From the NCBI GenBank assembly GCA_000711775.1, contig ARYC01000051.1, positions 124,001-188,000 on the forward strand: a DNA stretch of 64,000 nt. The letters run 5' to 3'. The notes below the pieces were generated by a model, which did no database searches, was not told where the DNA came from, and worked only from the letters and a program-made list of their open reading frames with translations. Source of the DNA: Oxytricha trifallax. Taxonomy: Eukaryota; Ciliophora; Spirotrichea; Sporadotrichida; Oxytrichidae. Numbering within the stretch: position 1 is the first letter of the stretch; every line of letters starts with the position of its first letter. Made by a program: the position numbers and the translations under genes. Below are positions 1 through 11,314 of the stretch, one piece after another.

Positions 1-99
1 TTTGAAGCTTAACTCTTTAGAAAAATCTGGTACTTGCATCTTCTTGATGAAGGAATAGAGCAAGCTTCACAGAGAGCGAAAGTCGCAGACAAAGTATGA
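1..99 (+). pseudogene. TBE 22-kDa-type ORF, 3' end (partial)
   Basis: Frame 1 is open from the window edge to TGA at 97-99 and reads FEAQLFRKIW, then LHLLDEGIEQASQRAKVADKV, using one TAA as Gln. The same ending, including V followed by TGA, occurs in the second TBE at about 33.68-33.78 kb. That identifies it as the end of the short TBE ORF usually called the 22-kDa protein. Its function is not established and no catalytic motif is visible. The piece itself has no break, but the element around it is decayed, so it is listed as a partial pseudogene. Confidence 0.7.
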
Positions 100-253
100 A
101 GTTAGCGAAAGACTATATTCAAATATTTAGCCTCCAGAGTCAATGAACATAGATGATGGAGCTGAGAAGAAACTTAGGAGGAGGGAAGCAAGAAGTAGAA
201 GAAATGAAAGAAAAGCCAGCTCCCTCTAAAGAATTTTAATGTGACTTATATAT

Positions 254-1319
254 CCATTAACTTAACTCTAAAACTTATTTATATACATTCACTCTCCCTT
301 CTTTACCACACTTTTATGCCAACTAATTATCAACTCTCTTATCTGAACTTTTTATAAAATCAACTGTATCGATAGGTAGGTCATGCATCAAGTGGTATAG
401 CAGCAGTTTCTTGTAATGACCTTTTAATATACCCGAGTAGAACTCAATTCCATTAAACTATTGACTGTAAGGCACGTTGAACACTGGCGTTATTCTAAGT
501 TGTTCATAAACTCTTCCTTGTTTCTTTAGCCTTACGAATAGAAAGATTATCAACGAATAGTATAATCTCTTATTCATGGTACTTCTCTCTCAGCTGTTTA
601 AGAACTTAATATACTGCTCTGTCTTAATAGAGCGAGGAGGAATAACATAAGTTTCTAAACCAGCATCCTCGCTAATACCTCCAAGAATTGCCATTGTTTA
701 TACCTTGACTTTCAAGTCATATACTTCTATGTTGTTATGCCTCTTATACCAATATTTATAGATGAAAGTGTTGAATGTAAACACAGCCTCGTCAGCATGA
801 ATGAACTTAATATTATTCTAAAAGGCTCTCTGCATTTAATTATAAATATAATTTAAGTTGTTGTTGTAAAATGGCAGAGTGAAATCAATCACTCTCTTGA
901 TACGATTCACACCTTTGTATGAGATACCATTTCGTTTATAGTTGTTTACTATAGAGAAAGCAGAGATCTTCAACTCAGAGAACTGACGATGAAACATAGT
1001 AGCACGTTGGTCAAGAGAGAAGTGAGCCCAATACTTCAAAGTTTTTTCATTAATAAGATAGTCAATATACTTCTATAGAAACTTTGAATTCCTCTTAGGA
1101 TAAGAATTCATCTATTATTGCTTTAATTATACAGTTATCAAGCAGTGAGAGCGAACAGTTGATGGACTACGCTTTAAGAGCAGTGCAGTAGACTTATAGT
1201 TCAGTACTGGTTTGACTTATTCACTTTACATATCACATCAATAACGCAGTTTAAACACTAAATCTATATACTCTTCATCATAAATAGTCCCCAAAAGCTT
1301 GTAATTATAGTCTCGCATT
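254..1319 (-). pseudogene. TBE 42-kDa-type DDE transposase (decayed)
   Basis: The enzyme would cut and join the element ends. It belongs to the IS630/Tc1/mariner-like DDE group. Reading TAA/TAG as Gln, it starts MRDYNYKLLG and runs about 355 codons, the size expected for the TBE transposase. Visible blocks in order are FIHADEAVF (first Asp region), LFVDNLSIRK (second Asp) and QFNGIEFYSGILK (Glu). Breaks are an in-frame TGA near 1240, a one-base frameshift near 590, another break near 500, and loss of the TGA stop kept in copy 2. Large excess of A and T matches the surroundings. It is transcribed towards the 22-kDa ORF, as in the other copy. Confidence 0.85.
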
Positions 1320-1380
1320 TAATTAATAACCCCAGCCCCTAACAAATTCCCTACAAATCAAAGCACTTATAAACTTCATT

Positions 1381-1402
1381 AAGGGGTTTTGGGGTTTTGA
1401 TT
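1381..1402. repeat. TBE telomere-like terminus and ATT target base triplet
   Basis: The sequence AAGGGGTTTTGGGGTTTTG followed by ATT marks the element end. Two G4T4 units equal the hypotrich telomere repeat. The mirror-image left end is seen at 31059 in copy 2. Confidence 0.88.
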
Positions 1403-1644
1403 CCTGAAACGATATAAAACGACTTTAATTTTGGATGATTTGTTTAGTTGAATTTTATGCCAAAATTAAAGTCGTGTTATCTCGTTTCAGGAATGCGATA
1501 GAAGGGGTACCGCCAATAGTAAGTCCAGCTAATTTTGAATTCTCTATCGAACAATTACCATATTGTCTAGGTTTCCAGAAAGTTAACTGCCACGAATATA
1601 AAATATAATTTATTAATTTATTAATAATTATGTATTTCTACAAT
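1403..1644. mobile_element. Palindromic MITE (family F), right part, cut by TBE 1
   Basis: This is the right portion of a foldback MITE that recurs in the window (13.5, 19.0, 26.2, 27.9, 40.9 and 53.8 kb). It keeps the central stem (CCTGAAACGATA matched by TATCTCGTTTCAGG), the conserved block GGTACCGCCAATAGTAAGTC, GTTAACTGCCACGA, and a decayed outer end TGTATTTCTACAAT at 1631-1644. Its left arm would be upstream of the TBE, outside the window. No protein is encoded; it would depend on a transposase elsewhere. Confidence 0.8.
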
Positions 1645-1937
1645 ACTATCTTTAATTAATATATCCATAAAATATCTAATTCATATAATTAAAGTAAATG
1701 AATTGAGGCTGCTTCAAAAAAATTAAGGTTATTTAATTCAATAATATTTACATTTATTTCTCTTGAATAATCAAAAATTTCATTAATACTATTCATAAAG
1801 CAAATAAATTTATAAAAAATATTTGAAAATCGTATAAACACAACAATATCAATGTTTCATTTTTTTTTAGAATTATTAAATTTTTAATTAAAAAGAATAA
1901 TTTTATGTTGAAATATTAATTTTTGAAATAAACTTAT

Positions 1938-2453
1938 TCAATCATCAAATAATATGATATTTCCTAAGGTTAGGAGAAATGAAGAAATTTTCTTTGTTAC
2001 AATATATACCATATTTACTATTTTTTGGTAAAAAAAATTATTGCTAAAATAGTATACAATCGTAAATAAAATAAAATATGTAATGAAATCAAATAACGGT
2101 GATTAAGTTAAAATTATAAAAAGTTTTTAAAAAAATAATGTATCACTAAATAAACAAAAGAATTTATAGATTAATGTAGTTTATTTTTAATAAATTTATA
2201 TTATAAATATTTCATTTTATAACTTTATATATATACTAATTTTCAAAATCATTTTTGATTAAGTGTAGATCTTAAAACTTGAGAAAATGTTAGAGCTTAA
2301 AGTTTGATTGAATATATACAATAATTACTCTGTCACACGAAGTATTTTCTAATGCAAACTGTTCAACCTAAATTTCGTATTACTCACTTATATTTTAATT
2401 TCTCTTGCTAAAATGAGTTTCTTGTGTTGAATTATAATGGTAACTATAAATCT
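1938..2453 (-). CDS. Unknown hydrophobic ORF (ciliate code)
   Basis: With TGA as the only stop, this frame is open for 171 codons, from after the TGA at 2454-2456 to a TGA at 1938-1940. The first ATG is near 2250. The upstream part reads HKKLILAREIKIQVSNTKF and LHQKILRVTEQLLYIFNQ; the downstream part is rich in Phe, Ile and Leu (SPLFDFITYFILFTIVYYF) and could span a membrane. The segment at 2270-2400 is less AT-rich than its surroundings. No family is recognised. It may be a germline-limited gene or a macronuclear-destined segment, but long frames also arise by chance here. Confidence 0.28.
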
Positions 2454-2456
2454 TCA

Positions 2457-3329
2457 TTATGAAATTCAAAAGAGATTTGTTAAATACATTGAAATACTAA
2501 TTTCTACTATATTTAAATTTCTTTTAATATAGATATAATAGGTTAATAGATATATTTATATAAAAATATATTTCAATTATTTATGATTGATAATTATTCT
2601 AATAACAAAAGAATGTAAGTTGGGGTGAGTGCTATATTTTTAAAAAACCTAGGAGTTTAGAGATATCTTCTTGCAATTTCTAAATTTGTGATTTTATGAT
2701 TAAATTCTTTCCAATTTATTTTTTTGTAAAACGGTGCTATTATTGTTTTTATAATATAAATTTTAATTAATTAAGATTTAACAAGTGATATGTTAAAGTT
2801 ATTTTATTTTTAAAATAATGCTACTATAATAGATATTTAGTTTAATCAAATCAACTTATTAATGATTGGTTGATTTTTATACTTCAAATTATAAATTATT
2901 AATTATATTAGATTTTATAATTATATTCAAGAAAGTTTATATTCAGATTATTGTAATAATAAAAATAAAAATAATTTTTAGATTTCTAGTTAAAGTCCTT
3001 GATTGTCATATATAATTATATTCTATCTATCAATATATTATATTCCGCAGAAAAATTGTCTATTTATTAATAAAAATAAGATTATTATATAAGGTTATTA
3101 TATTTAAATGAACCCAAAGATTTAACAAATTTAACTTAATCTTCTGTTAAAATTAATAAACCTCAAATTATACTCTCATTTATATATTATTATTTAATTA
3201 CAAACTTGAAGACACCCAATAGTTATCATTAAAATTTTCAATAAAATAATTAATATTAAAATAATATTTTAATTAATTTATGTAATATTTTAAAATATAT
3301 AAAGAGACAACATTTAAACGCATTTAAAT
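2457..3329. other. AT-rich DNA, no gene recognised
   Basis: Only short frames occur, for example a 33-codon one starting at 3108 that ends in TGA. No repeats or motifs were recognised. Confidence 0.5.
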
Positions 3330-3493
3330 TATTTAATAATATATAAAATATAGTCAAGGCCAAAGCTCATAAGTATTTTATTCATATTTGTGAGAGCAAA
3401 AAAATATTTATTCTTGTTTATTTGAATAACTTAAAGCCCGATGAATTTTTCAAATTTAATATAGAATAGAAAGCTTAATTTAAACAATAATGA
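3330..3493 (+). CDS. Unknown coding fragment, C-terminal end
   Basis: The frame ends at TGA 3491-3493 and reads AKAHKYFIHICESKKIFILV and then LNNLKPDEFFKFNIEQKAQ, with TAG and TAA as Gln. It uses a mixture of charged and aromatic residues that is unusual for random AT-rich DNA, but there is no clear start codon, so the 5' limit is arbitrary. No family is recognised. It could be a 3' macronuclear-destined segment or a decayed gene. Confidence 0.25.
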
Positions 3494-3718
3494 ATTAGAT
3501 TAAATTAGAACAATATAATATTTTATATTATATAACAATTATATAGCATAATTTTATAATAAAATTTACATAAAAATGAATAAATTCAATTAATTTCTCA
3601 AATTATCACATTTTGATTACTAAATTTTTGATTTGGTTTACCTTATTAAAAAAGTATTCGATTAATTATATATAATTTTAATAAGATGAGATAAATAATT
3701 AATAAACCTGATTTTTAA

Positions 3719-3859
3719 ATGCCTCCGCTCGTGATCTTTGCAATTTCCAATCGATGGAAATGTTTTTTCGCAAAATTAGCATTTGTAAGGTTTATCCCCT
3801 GAATGTTTTCTCATATGCACAATAAGGTTCCCTTTCTCAGAAAACGACTTCTTATGAAA
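3719..3859 (-). pseudogene. C2H2 zinc-finger fragment
   Basis: The minus strand reads FHKKSFSEKGNLIVHMRKHSG, then DKPYKCQFCEKTFPSIGNCKDH and ERRH. This is the second half of one C2H2 finger, a TGEKP-type linker (SGDKPY) and one complete finger with Cys-x2-Cys and His-x4-His. The Gln in KCQFC is a TAA codon. C2H2 proteins normally bind DNA or RNA. The first finger lacks its Cys pair: the frame is closed by TGA at 3860-3862, just before FSEKGNL. The copy at 53.1 kb is cut at the same place. No stop follows for a long stretch, so the 3' limit is uncertain. Confidence 0.75.
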
Positions 3860-4339
3860 TCATGAATTTATAAAAATTTGAGACATTATAATATGTATAT
3901 ATGGGCACTTAAACCCCTTAATTATTCAAAAGATATTTAAAACAAAAATGTTTTAATATTAAATTAATAAATCAAAATAATTAAATTAACAAGCTCGTTA
4001 ATTAATGAGCTTTTCAATCAAAACTTATTATATCTTAAAATAAGTTACTATAAGTAAAATTAATTAATGGCTATTTTATTTTAAATTAGAATAAGGTATT
4101 ACAAATAGATAGAAGAAATAGTTTTAATTTGATTTTTAATTGTATATTAATTGGATTATTTACTATAAAATCTTAAGCAATAAATGAAATAAGACATTTA
4201 TATTAACTAAAAGCTAAGATAAATGTTTTTACAAATAAAAAAGTCAATAAAGTTAAGGAAATACCTTAGTAAAAAAAGGATATACATTGATTTATTTTTA
4301 AGTTAATTTTTTAAAAAAATTTTAAACATTTTTAATGAA

Positions 4340-4810
4340 ATTTAATCAATAAAAATTAAGGCATATACTCGTAGAATTCTATTTTTAAGTGCTTTGTCCT
4401 TTTATGTTGGTAAAGAATAATTAAAAATTAGAAAGTTAATTTTCGGTAGGGATTTTAAGCCCCTCAAAAAAAGGATAGTCAGGCATAGACCATAGAAATA
4501 CTATTGAATGGACAGAATTTAATATGATGCTTCTACATTAATCGAGATGGCTGATCATTAAGAGCTTTCCTGCATAGTATAGGAGAAAAGAGGATTAAAG
4601 ATGCGCTTAGATTTTATATGTGAGAAGATACTGAACCAAATAAACTACGATAAACATATTTATCCATTACGAGGTTTGAGTGCTAAAGATATCACAACTA
4701 AAGGAGAGGGTCTACATTTTAGCATCACTAAAATGAAAAAAAAGCAGGGATCAGAATTTAATTTGACGGAGTATTTTTTTCTTGATGACCGACACGTCAT
4801 CTCACTTTGA
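4340..4810 (+). pseudogene. Unknown ORF pair in one frame, split by a single TGA
   Basis: Two stretches lie in the same frame. The first ends RKLIFGRDFKPLKKRIVRHR, PQKYY, then TGA at 4505-4507. The second starts with ATG at 4508 (MDRIQYDASTLIEMADHQE) and runs 100 codons to TGA at 4808-4810, with several TAA/TAG as Gln. Its end reads YPLRGLSAKDI ... GSEFNLTEYFFLDDRHVISL, and YVTTN follows the stop in frame. The pattern around RGLS and TEYF faintly recalls a PAZ domain, but this is not secure. A related piece occurs at about 16.1 kb (CHVKTL ... YVTTK). It is either one gene broken by TGA or a short ORF with its own start. The local composition is clearly richer in G and C than its flanks. Confidence 0.45.
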
Positions 4811-5788
4811 TACGTCACTACAAATTGATTGTTTGGTTTATTTTTAAATAGGAGTATTCAAAAATTTAATTTAAATTACTCAATAAATCTTGTTGGTGCA
4901 GACGACTTTTTCTATCAAAGGATTTATCACAAGTATCTATTAAATTTAATTTAAACTTGCAAAGTTTATGTTTATTTTAGAATAATTGAATAAATTCTAA
5001 ATAGTGATATTAATAAACTAATCTACATCGCAATGAAATCTAAATTGTGAATTTAATTCTTTATCTAAAGTTTTTGGCCGATATTTTCTCTAATATGTTT
5101 ATATGTAGAAATAAAAAATATTTATTTTAAATGATACTTTTATTAAATTTGGCATATAATTTTATCAATTTATGTCAGGTGACATGATTAAAGGTAGATT
5201 ATGAGTTAATTTTCTCATTTAAAATACAACTTAAATTGTTTTATTATAAAACCTGTAAGTCATTTAAGAACAAAGATTAGGAGTTAAGTACAAATCAAAA
5301 TTTCGAAAGATATTACTGGCAAAAATTATAATATTTGGGCTAATTATTAAAACAACTGGCTTGATTAATTGTCATAAAGAAATAAACAAATCAGGGCGTG
5401 TTAAATTAATATTAATCTAAATATAATTTCAAACATTATAATTTAATTTTAATTAATTGTTCTTAACTCTCTATCATTTGTCATATTTAAAACATGTAGT
5501 TTTATATGAGTTACTATTACACGTAATTGTAATAATTTCCTATTATTAGTTATTATATATTATTAATTTTAATATAAATTAAAAAAATCAAAATAAATTT
5601 AATAGGCTTATTCTTTTGAAGCAAGCTTTTGTTTTCTATCAATACTCTAAATACAAAATAAGGCTATAATATTTGAATCTTACTTTTAAGAATTATAGAT
5701 TTGCGGATGTAAATAATCAAAATTTATAGATTAAGAAATAAATTAATAAATTTGTTTACAGTTTATAATAATTATAAATCTTTATATT
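4811..5788. other. AT-rich DNA, nothing recognised
   Basis: No repeats, finger motifs or convincing frames were seen. Confidence 0.5.
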
Positions 5789-6080
5789 TCAATTATATTT
5801 ATATGAATTTCTGTGCTTGTATTTTTTTAGAATAATTATATAAATATAAAGCTGTAAAAGCATGATGAATTTTTATATTTGAGTAAATTATTTTTAATTT
5901 ATATTCTATATATTATAAATCTCGTTTAATATAAATAATGAGGTTGAGAATCTTCGACCTAAATATTTTTCTCGGCTCCTTATGCTTGTTACTACAACAT
6001 AATTATCAGGCTTAATAATTAATTATAATCGATTTGTTCCACTATTGCTCTAATTCAATAAATACACATTTATTAAATAT
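5789..6080 (-). CDS. Unknown ORF, about 95 codons, C-terminal end at TGA 5789
   Basis: The frame reads VYLLNQSNSGTNRLQLIIKP, then DNYVVVTSIRSREKYLGRRF and STSLFILNEIYN, ending at TGA 5789-5791. Five reassigned stops occur as Gln. The first half has Arg, Gly, Val and Thr at levels unlike the poly-Lys/Asn/Ile products of random AT-rich DNA. No ATG is visible at the 5' end, which would suit a segment needing assembly. Function unknown. Confidence 0.35.
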
Positions 6081-7428
6081 GAATTTTACTAATTAATAAA
6101 AAGGTATATAGTAATTTTTTGAATTAAATATTTTTTCAAAAATTATATAGCAACTTCAGTATATATTGAAATTTAAATTTTATATATAAGAAAACTTTAA
6201 ATCTGAAAAAGAAAATCAGAATATAAAATAACATAGCTATAACTTTACAATAATTTGTTTTATTTTTATTAAGATTAATAAAAAATAACACTAAATAGTA
6301 GTAAATAATGCTCTAAATTTCTAAATAAAATTAATGATTAACTTCAATTATAATTTTAAGACATTTTAAGCAGTGAGTCGTAATTGAATTTAATATTTAA
6401 ATATATTTAGAAGCGAAACGATATAATTAAATTCAAAAATATCAATTGATTATCTAAATTATATAAATTTCTTTAATACTAAAAGTTACAATGTCTATTG
6501 TGTCTCAAAGAACATTTTATTAGATTCAGTAGAAATTATTTTTTTGAAAAGAATATATGATTAATTATATTTAGAGTGTTTATATTAATATGAGTATTTC
6601 AACAAAAAAATGTAATAAGCAAAATAAATAATTTTAAATTGCCAGTTAGGATATTTTCGAAGATAGATTAATATCCAATCTTTTAAATTTCATATTCCAT
6701 ATTACTGTACCAAAAATTTAATATGATTTTAAACCACTTTTATCACGATTTTCTATAATATTATATACCAATTTGGTAATATAAAAATGTGAAGAAATAT
6801 TCAGGATTTATTTAATAGAAATCAATGAACAATCTTTAATTACACTTATAATTAATGAAAGATTCAAGTTTTAATTTTGTTTCCCTGCAAATTTATCAAT
6901 AAATTTATTATAATATATCCAATTATATATTTTGCAAGTCTTCAAAATAGTTTAATTGCCACTTCTTTCAGTTTTATTAGTAATCTATTTAATTGATAAG
7001 ATTTTTAAGTCGTAAGATTGATCATATCATAATATAAATTATACCAAACTATTTTTTTTATTTTCATCATAATATAAATCAATGCAAAAGTTTAAATAAT
7101 ATCAAGAATGAAATTTCAAATAAATTACTAATATATCAATAATATTATTATTCTAGTCTTTTCCATTTAATACAAAAATATACTATTTAGATTATTAATT
7201 AGGAGTAAAATTAATTTTATTTTTTATTTATTAAAAAATTAATGAATTAACTTTTTTACAAATTATAGAAGAAATCTTTAAACTCAATAGGCCGAAAAAA
7301 TTCAAATTACTGGGTAATTAAAATAAATGACTATTAATTCATGAATTATCGACATTATATATTTACTAAGAATGTTTTTTTTATTTAATTTTTGTTTTGA
7401 ACTTAGTTATTTTAAATAAAGAGTTTAT
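6081..7428. other. AT-rich DNA, nothing recognised
   Basis: No supported gene. Runs of A and T dominate. Confidence 0.5.
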
Positions 7429-7937
7429 GGGGGGAGAAAGTTTCCTGCATTCGAGGAAGTTCCCTGCAATTCTTTTTATTTATGTAAAATATAATAAATT
7501 TTACTTAAATTCAAAATTTTTATATTTTAAGGACTTATCAAATATTAAGAGGATTTTGAGGAATGATACGAAGGGTAGTTTCTGAAGTTTAGATAAAAAA
7601 TAATTAAATTAAAAAAAATAAAAAAAACTTTCAACTGAGTACATCTTGACACCTCAAATACTTAAGAATTATATATAGTTGATCTATTCTAGTATAAATA
7701 TCCAAATTTCTTAGATTAATGGTATTTATAAGAAAAGAGATAGTGCTTAGAATTCATGCTAAAAGAGACATTGACTAATTTAATTATAAATTAAGTATAA
7801 TGATAACAATGAATATGTCCAGAGGTTCGTTCATAGTTGTAAAAAATTAAATTAAAAAAAATTAAATATCAAAAAAGTGCAGGAAACTTCCCTAAAAAAT
7901 TTGTTTGATCATAAACCAGTACAGGAAACTTCGTCCC
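7429..7937. mobile_element. MITE family G, 0.5 kb, 8-9 bp target duplication
   Basis: The left end is GGGGGGAGAAAGTTTCCTGC and the right end carries GTGCAGGAAACTTCC and, further out, GTACAGGAAACTTCGTCCC. Flanks are AGAGTTTAT at 7420-7428 and AAAGTTTAT at 7938-7946, an imperfect target duplication. The layout and internal sequence match the copy at 21.1 kb. There is no transposase frame, so it is non-autonomous. A duplication of 8 bp fits hAT, P or Merlin superfamilies. Confidence 0.8.
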
Positions 7938-7946
7938 AAAGTTTAT

Positions 7947-9780
7947 TTTAATAAAATTTGAAATAATGAATGTTATTCAATAATATTTGGTATTTTCAAA
8001 AGATTTATTTAGCTAGCCAGAAAAAGAACAATATTTAATAAAATGAAAAATAACTCTACTTTATTGTGATTATTTTAGGCAAAGATAAAAAAGAAGATGG
8101 AATTAGTGCTTCAATTTTTTATAATTTATATCTTAGAAGAAATATTAAGTAGTTTGTATATATAAAATAATTCATTCATTTCTAGGAATGGAATGATTAA
8201 AATGAAGTCTATTTATAAAATCTTACAATCTCTACTTCATTTTAAAAAATAATAATTTTCTTAAAAAGAGAATTTTTAATAGCTATTTAGATAAAATATT
8301 CTTACTATAGAGTTCTTCCACTTTTTTAATTTAAATTTTTATGTCAATCCACTTATTGATTCAGAAAAAATTCATTTATTACATATCTTGTAGCTTGATT
8401 GAAGAATAATTATATTTCAGTATACATTTAATGAAAGTATAAACCAAGTTCAAATAAAATCAATGTATTATGTATATTACTTTTTCATATATAATCTAGC
8501 AAAATAAAACATAAAAATATTTCCTTAACATAAATAAAATTAAACAAATAAATGAATAATTACCATACCTTAATTAACTTATCATTTATTTTGAAAAAAA
8601 TAAAGAAACTTTAAAAAGGGCAATTATATACTTTTTTAATAAAAGTTCAAAATATAATGATAAAATTTGCTTAAATATAAAATTTATTTTACTTCACTAT
8701 TTTTCTAAGATCTTAAATACTGATAATTGAATAATTTTTTAGAAATTTGATTAGATTTTATAAAAAATGACTAAAAATGTAAAATGTTAAATTTTAATTA
8801 AAAAACTTATCAAAGAAATTTTTTAAAATATAATTAAATTAAAATCTCATAGATAAAAAATAATAGGTCCTTTAAAATTCAATATTTAAATACCTTTGAA
8901 TCAATTTTAGTGATAATTATTGGGATTTATATATCTCAGGATCAGAAATAAATATTAAAAATGAATATTCATCTAAAATATGTATTTATATATTTTTAAG
9001 CAGCATTTATTTGTTACTATTTGATGAAATATAGATATTTAAATTATTCTTTAACTTTTAATTTATGACATAAAGAGTATAATACAATTACATAAATTAT
9101 GATGAAATTTATTTTATCCAAAAATAATTTAATTTCTATGCTTAAGAAGTTATTATATTCAATTTAATAAAATTAGTTAGACTCAAAACCCCAAATCTCT
9201 TTTAGAGAATTTTATATACAAAAGTAAAATCAATGCATAATTTATTAGGTTTTATGATTTATATATTATTAAAATTAATAAATATAAGATGTTAGCTATA
9301 TAAGTATCTACTAAAATATAATCTTTAATGCTGATATTTATTTTTTCAGAATATTATTACTTAACTTTATTTGCTTGATTTAAGGGTATTGAAGGTTTCT
9401 ATAAGGCCTTTATTAACGTTTTAATTATCTTAATGCTGCGTGATTATTTAGTTCAAACATTTTTACTCTATCAAAAAAAGTAATTAGTTTGAGTAATTAT
9501 TTTTTGCAAACAAATTTAAATTATTATTACTGCTATGTTCTCTCTCTCTCCTCAATAATGTCTCATCTCTTGGAATTAAGCTGTAAAGCCTAACAATCTT
9601 TCTATAGCAGATTCTTGCATTTATGATGAATAAGAAGAAAATATAAGCGATTTTATTATAAAGATTAAAATTAATACTTTTAATGACGAAGATGACGGAG
9701 CAGTTACACTCACAAAATATGTAAGTTACAAAAAATACATATCTAGAAATTTAATGAAATTGTCAGTATTAGCTTGTTAT
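7947..9780. other. AT-rich DNA with a small hairpin
   Basis: The only structure noticed is a hairpin at about 8199-8250 (AAAATGAAGT ... ACTTCATTTT). A frame from ATG 9535 is open but overlaps the tail of the TBE relic on the other strand, so it is not called. Confidence 0.5.
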
Positions 9781-9789
9781 GAAATTTCA

Positions 9790-10520
9790 ATAGTTCAAAA
9801 TAATTCAATTTAATTAAATTAAGAATTATAAATGATATTAAATACAGGTTTCAATATATTTCTTCCTTTAGTCTTAAGTTTTATGAACTAGTAATTAATC
9901 ATTAACTACAGTGATTTCTAAGCAATGTATTAATCTTTTAGCAGGAACTTTATTTATAATCCCATTATTATAGACGGAGGTTCAATATATTAAGTCTTCA
10001 ACCCATTATCTTAACTTATTTCACTAAAAATAGCAAGAGTTTAAACCTTAACCTTTTCATAATACACTTCTACGTTACTAAATGATTCTCAGCATTAAAA
10101 AATTCAAAATATGCTCTTATTTAGTCTTTTCAATTGATCGGTATAAAAATGCTTATTTAGCTCTCTGTCTTTATCTAATTTAAATCAAATAATTTAATAA
10201 ATTTTGGAAAATTTATTCAATAACACTCTGAATCTAAATTTACCATTTAATGTATTATTCATTTTTATAGATGTTGCCTATTGATAAGCAAGGATATTAA
10301 GCTTATGACGAAAAATAAGAGCTCTCATGACAAAATGCGTTCAGTATTTATATCTTTTATCCTTAGTAAGATAATCAATGATTCTGGAATTTTAATGTGT
10401 CTCACGCTTTAAATCAATATACTCTCTCTTTAAATTCAAGGATAAATAATAGAAAGCAGTCTTGTTATATACGAATCATTTTAAATAGGTTTAAGGTGAT
10501 CACTATAGTGATTCTTTCCA
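9790..10520 (-). pseudogene. Ancient TBE-like transposase relic
   Basis: The minus strand keeps blocks that align with the TBE transposases at 0.3-1.3 and 33.9-35.0 kb. IIDYLTKDKRYKYQTHF pairs with YIDYLINEKTLKYWAHF. NVEVYYEKVKVQTLAIF, then SQDNGLKTQYIEPPSI, pair with NIEVYDLKVKVQTMAIL and SEDAGLETYVIPPRSI. The end pairs KPVFNIIYNSQFNQIE with PVFN ... QFNGIE. The frame is broken repeatedly and the first Asp region is not recognisable. No telomere-like ends were found, so this is an old, truncated copy of a diverged TBE-type element. Confidence 0.75.
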
Positions 10521-11314
10521 TATGTTAACATAAACAAAAATCTATATCACTATTATGAACTGAGCTCAGACATAGGATGTACTAACTTAAATTAATAGTA
10601 TTCAAATCTTAAAAAACTACATAACCTTATAAAATTCTAATAAAGCATGCCTTAATAATATAATTATCATTTCAACAACGAAAAAGGTTTTGGGAATTTG
10701 ATTGCTTTATCCAATTTTTAGTTTATTTATAAATCATGGGCTTAAGAATAATTTATAAATATTTGCAACTTTATAAAAACAAATAATATAAGATATTTAA
10801 TAAAGAGTTTATATTAGATTCTAGACTTTAATTTTATAATCATAATTATATATCTTTGAATCTACATAGTTTTGGCCTAATAATTAATTAATTTTTTAAT
10901 TTTACTTAATTTCGATTCATCCATTGATTTGAATATAAAAATTATTAATTTTATATTTAAGGAAAGGATAACTACTGAAAAAATTAGTATTATCTATTTT
11001 TAGGGAAATTTTAGCAGTAAACTTTCTAAATTGATCATATTTTTAATGAAAGAAATTTAAGAGTGCTAAGAAAGTAAATAAGTTAAATGAGATTTAAAAA
11101 ATCAAATATTTATTGTTTATAAATAATAAATATCAACTATTTCCAATTTCTGACATTATCCATGATTTTTTTTAAACTTGATAAACTTGATTTAGAAAAA
11201 CTTTATCATACATTTTTTGCACATTTTTAAATACGAAATATATAATTTTTATTGAATCTTTTTTAAATGATTTAAAAATCTTTATTGTTTCAATATCCCT
11301 AATTTAATAGCCTA
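10521..11314. other. AT-rich DNA, nothing recognised
   Basis: Only a short palindrome GTGATCACTATAGTGAT near 10497-10513 adjoins this stretch. No gene was supported. Confidence 0.5.

Larger units (their letters stand above)
1..1399. mobile_element. TBE transposon copy 1, right-hand part
   Basis: This is the right portion of a telomere-bearing element (TBE); the left part lies outside the window. It holds the tail of the 22-kDa-type ORF, a minus-strand DDE transposase pseudogene and a terminal G4T4 repeat (GGGGTTTTGGGGTTTTG at 1383-1399). The same order and sequence recur in the near-complete copy at 31.06-35.04 kb. The element sits inside a palindromic MITE. The next three bases are ATT, fitting the A-N-T target duplication known for TBE elements; the other copy of the target is outside the window. 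Confidence 0.88.

Noticed and set aside
4601-4810. PAZ domain (Argonaute/Piwi) in the 4.5-kb ORF
   Set aside because: RGLSAKD and LTEYF resemble PAZ spacing, but the strongest conserved PAZ residues are not secured and the end of the ORF resembles the unknown 16.1-kb ORF instead.
9535-9780. Plus-strand frame from ATG 9535
   Set aside because: Part of it is antisense to the likely tail of the TBE relic; no motif supports it.
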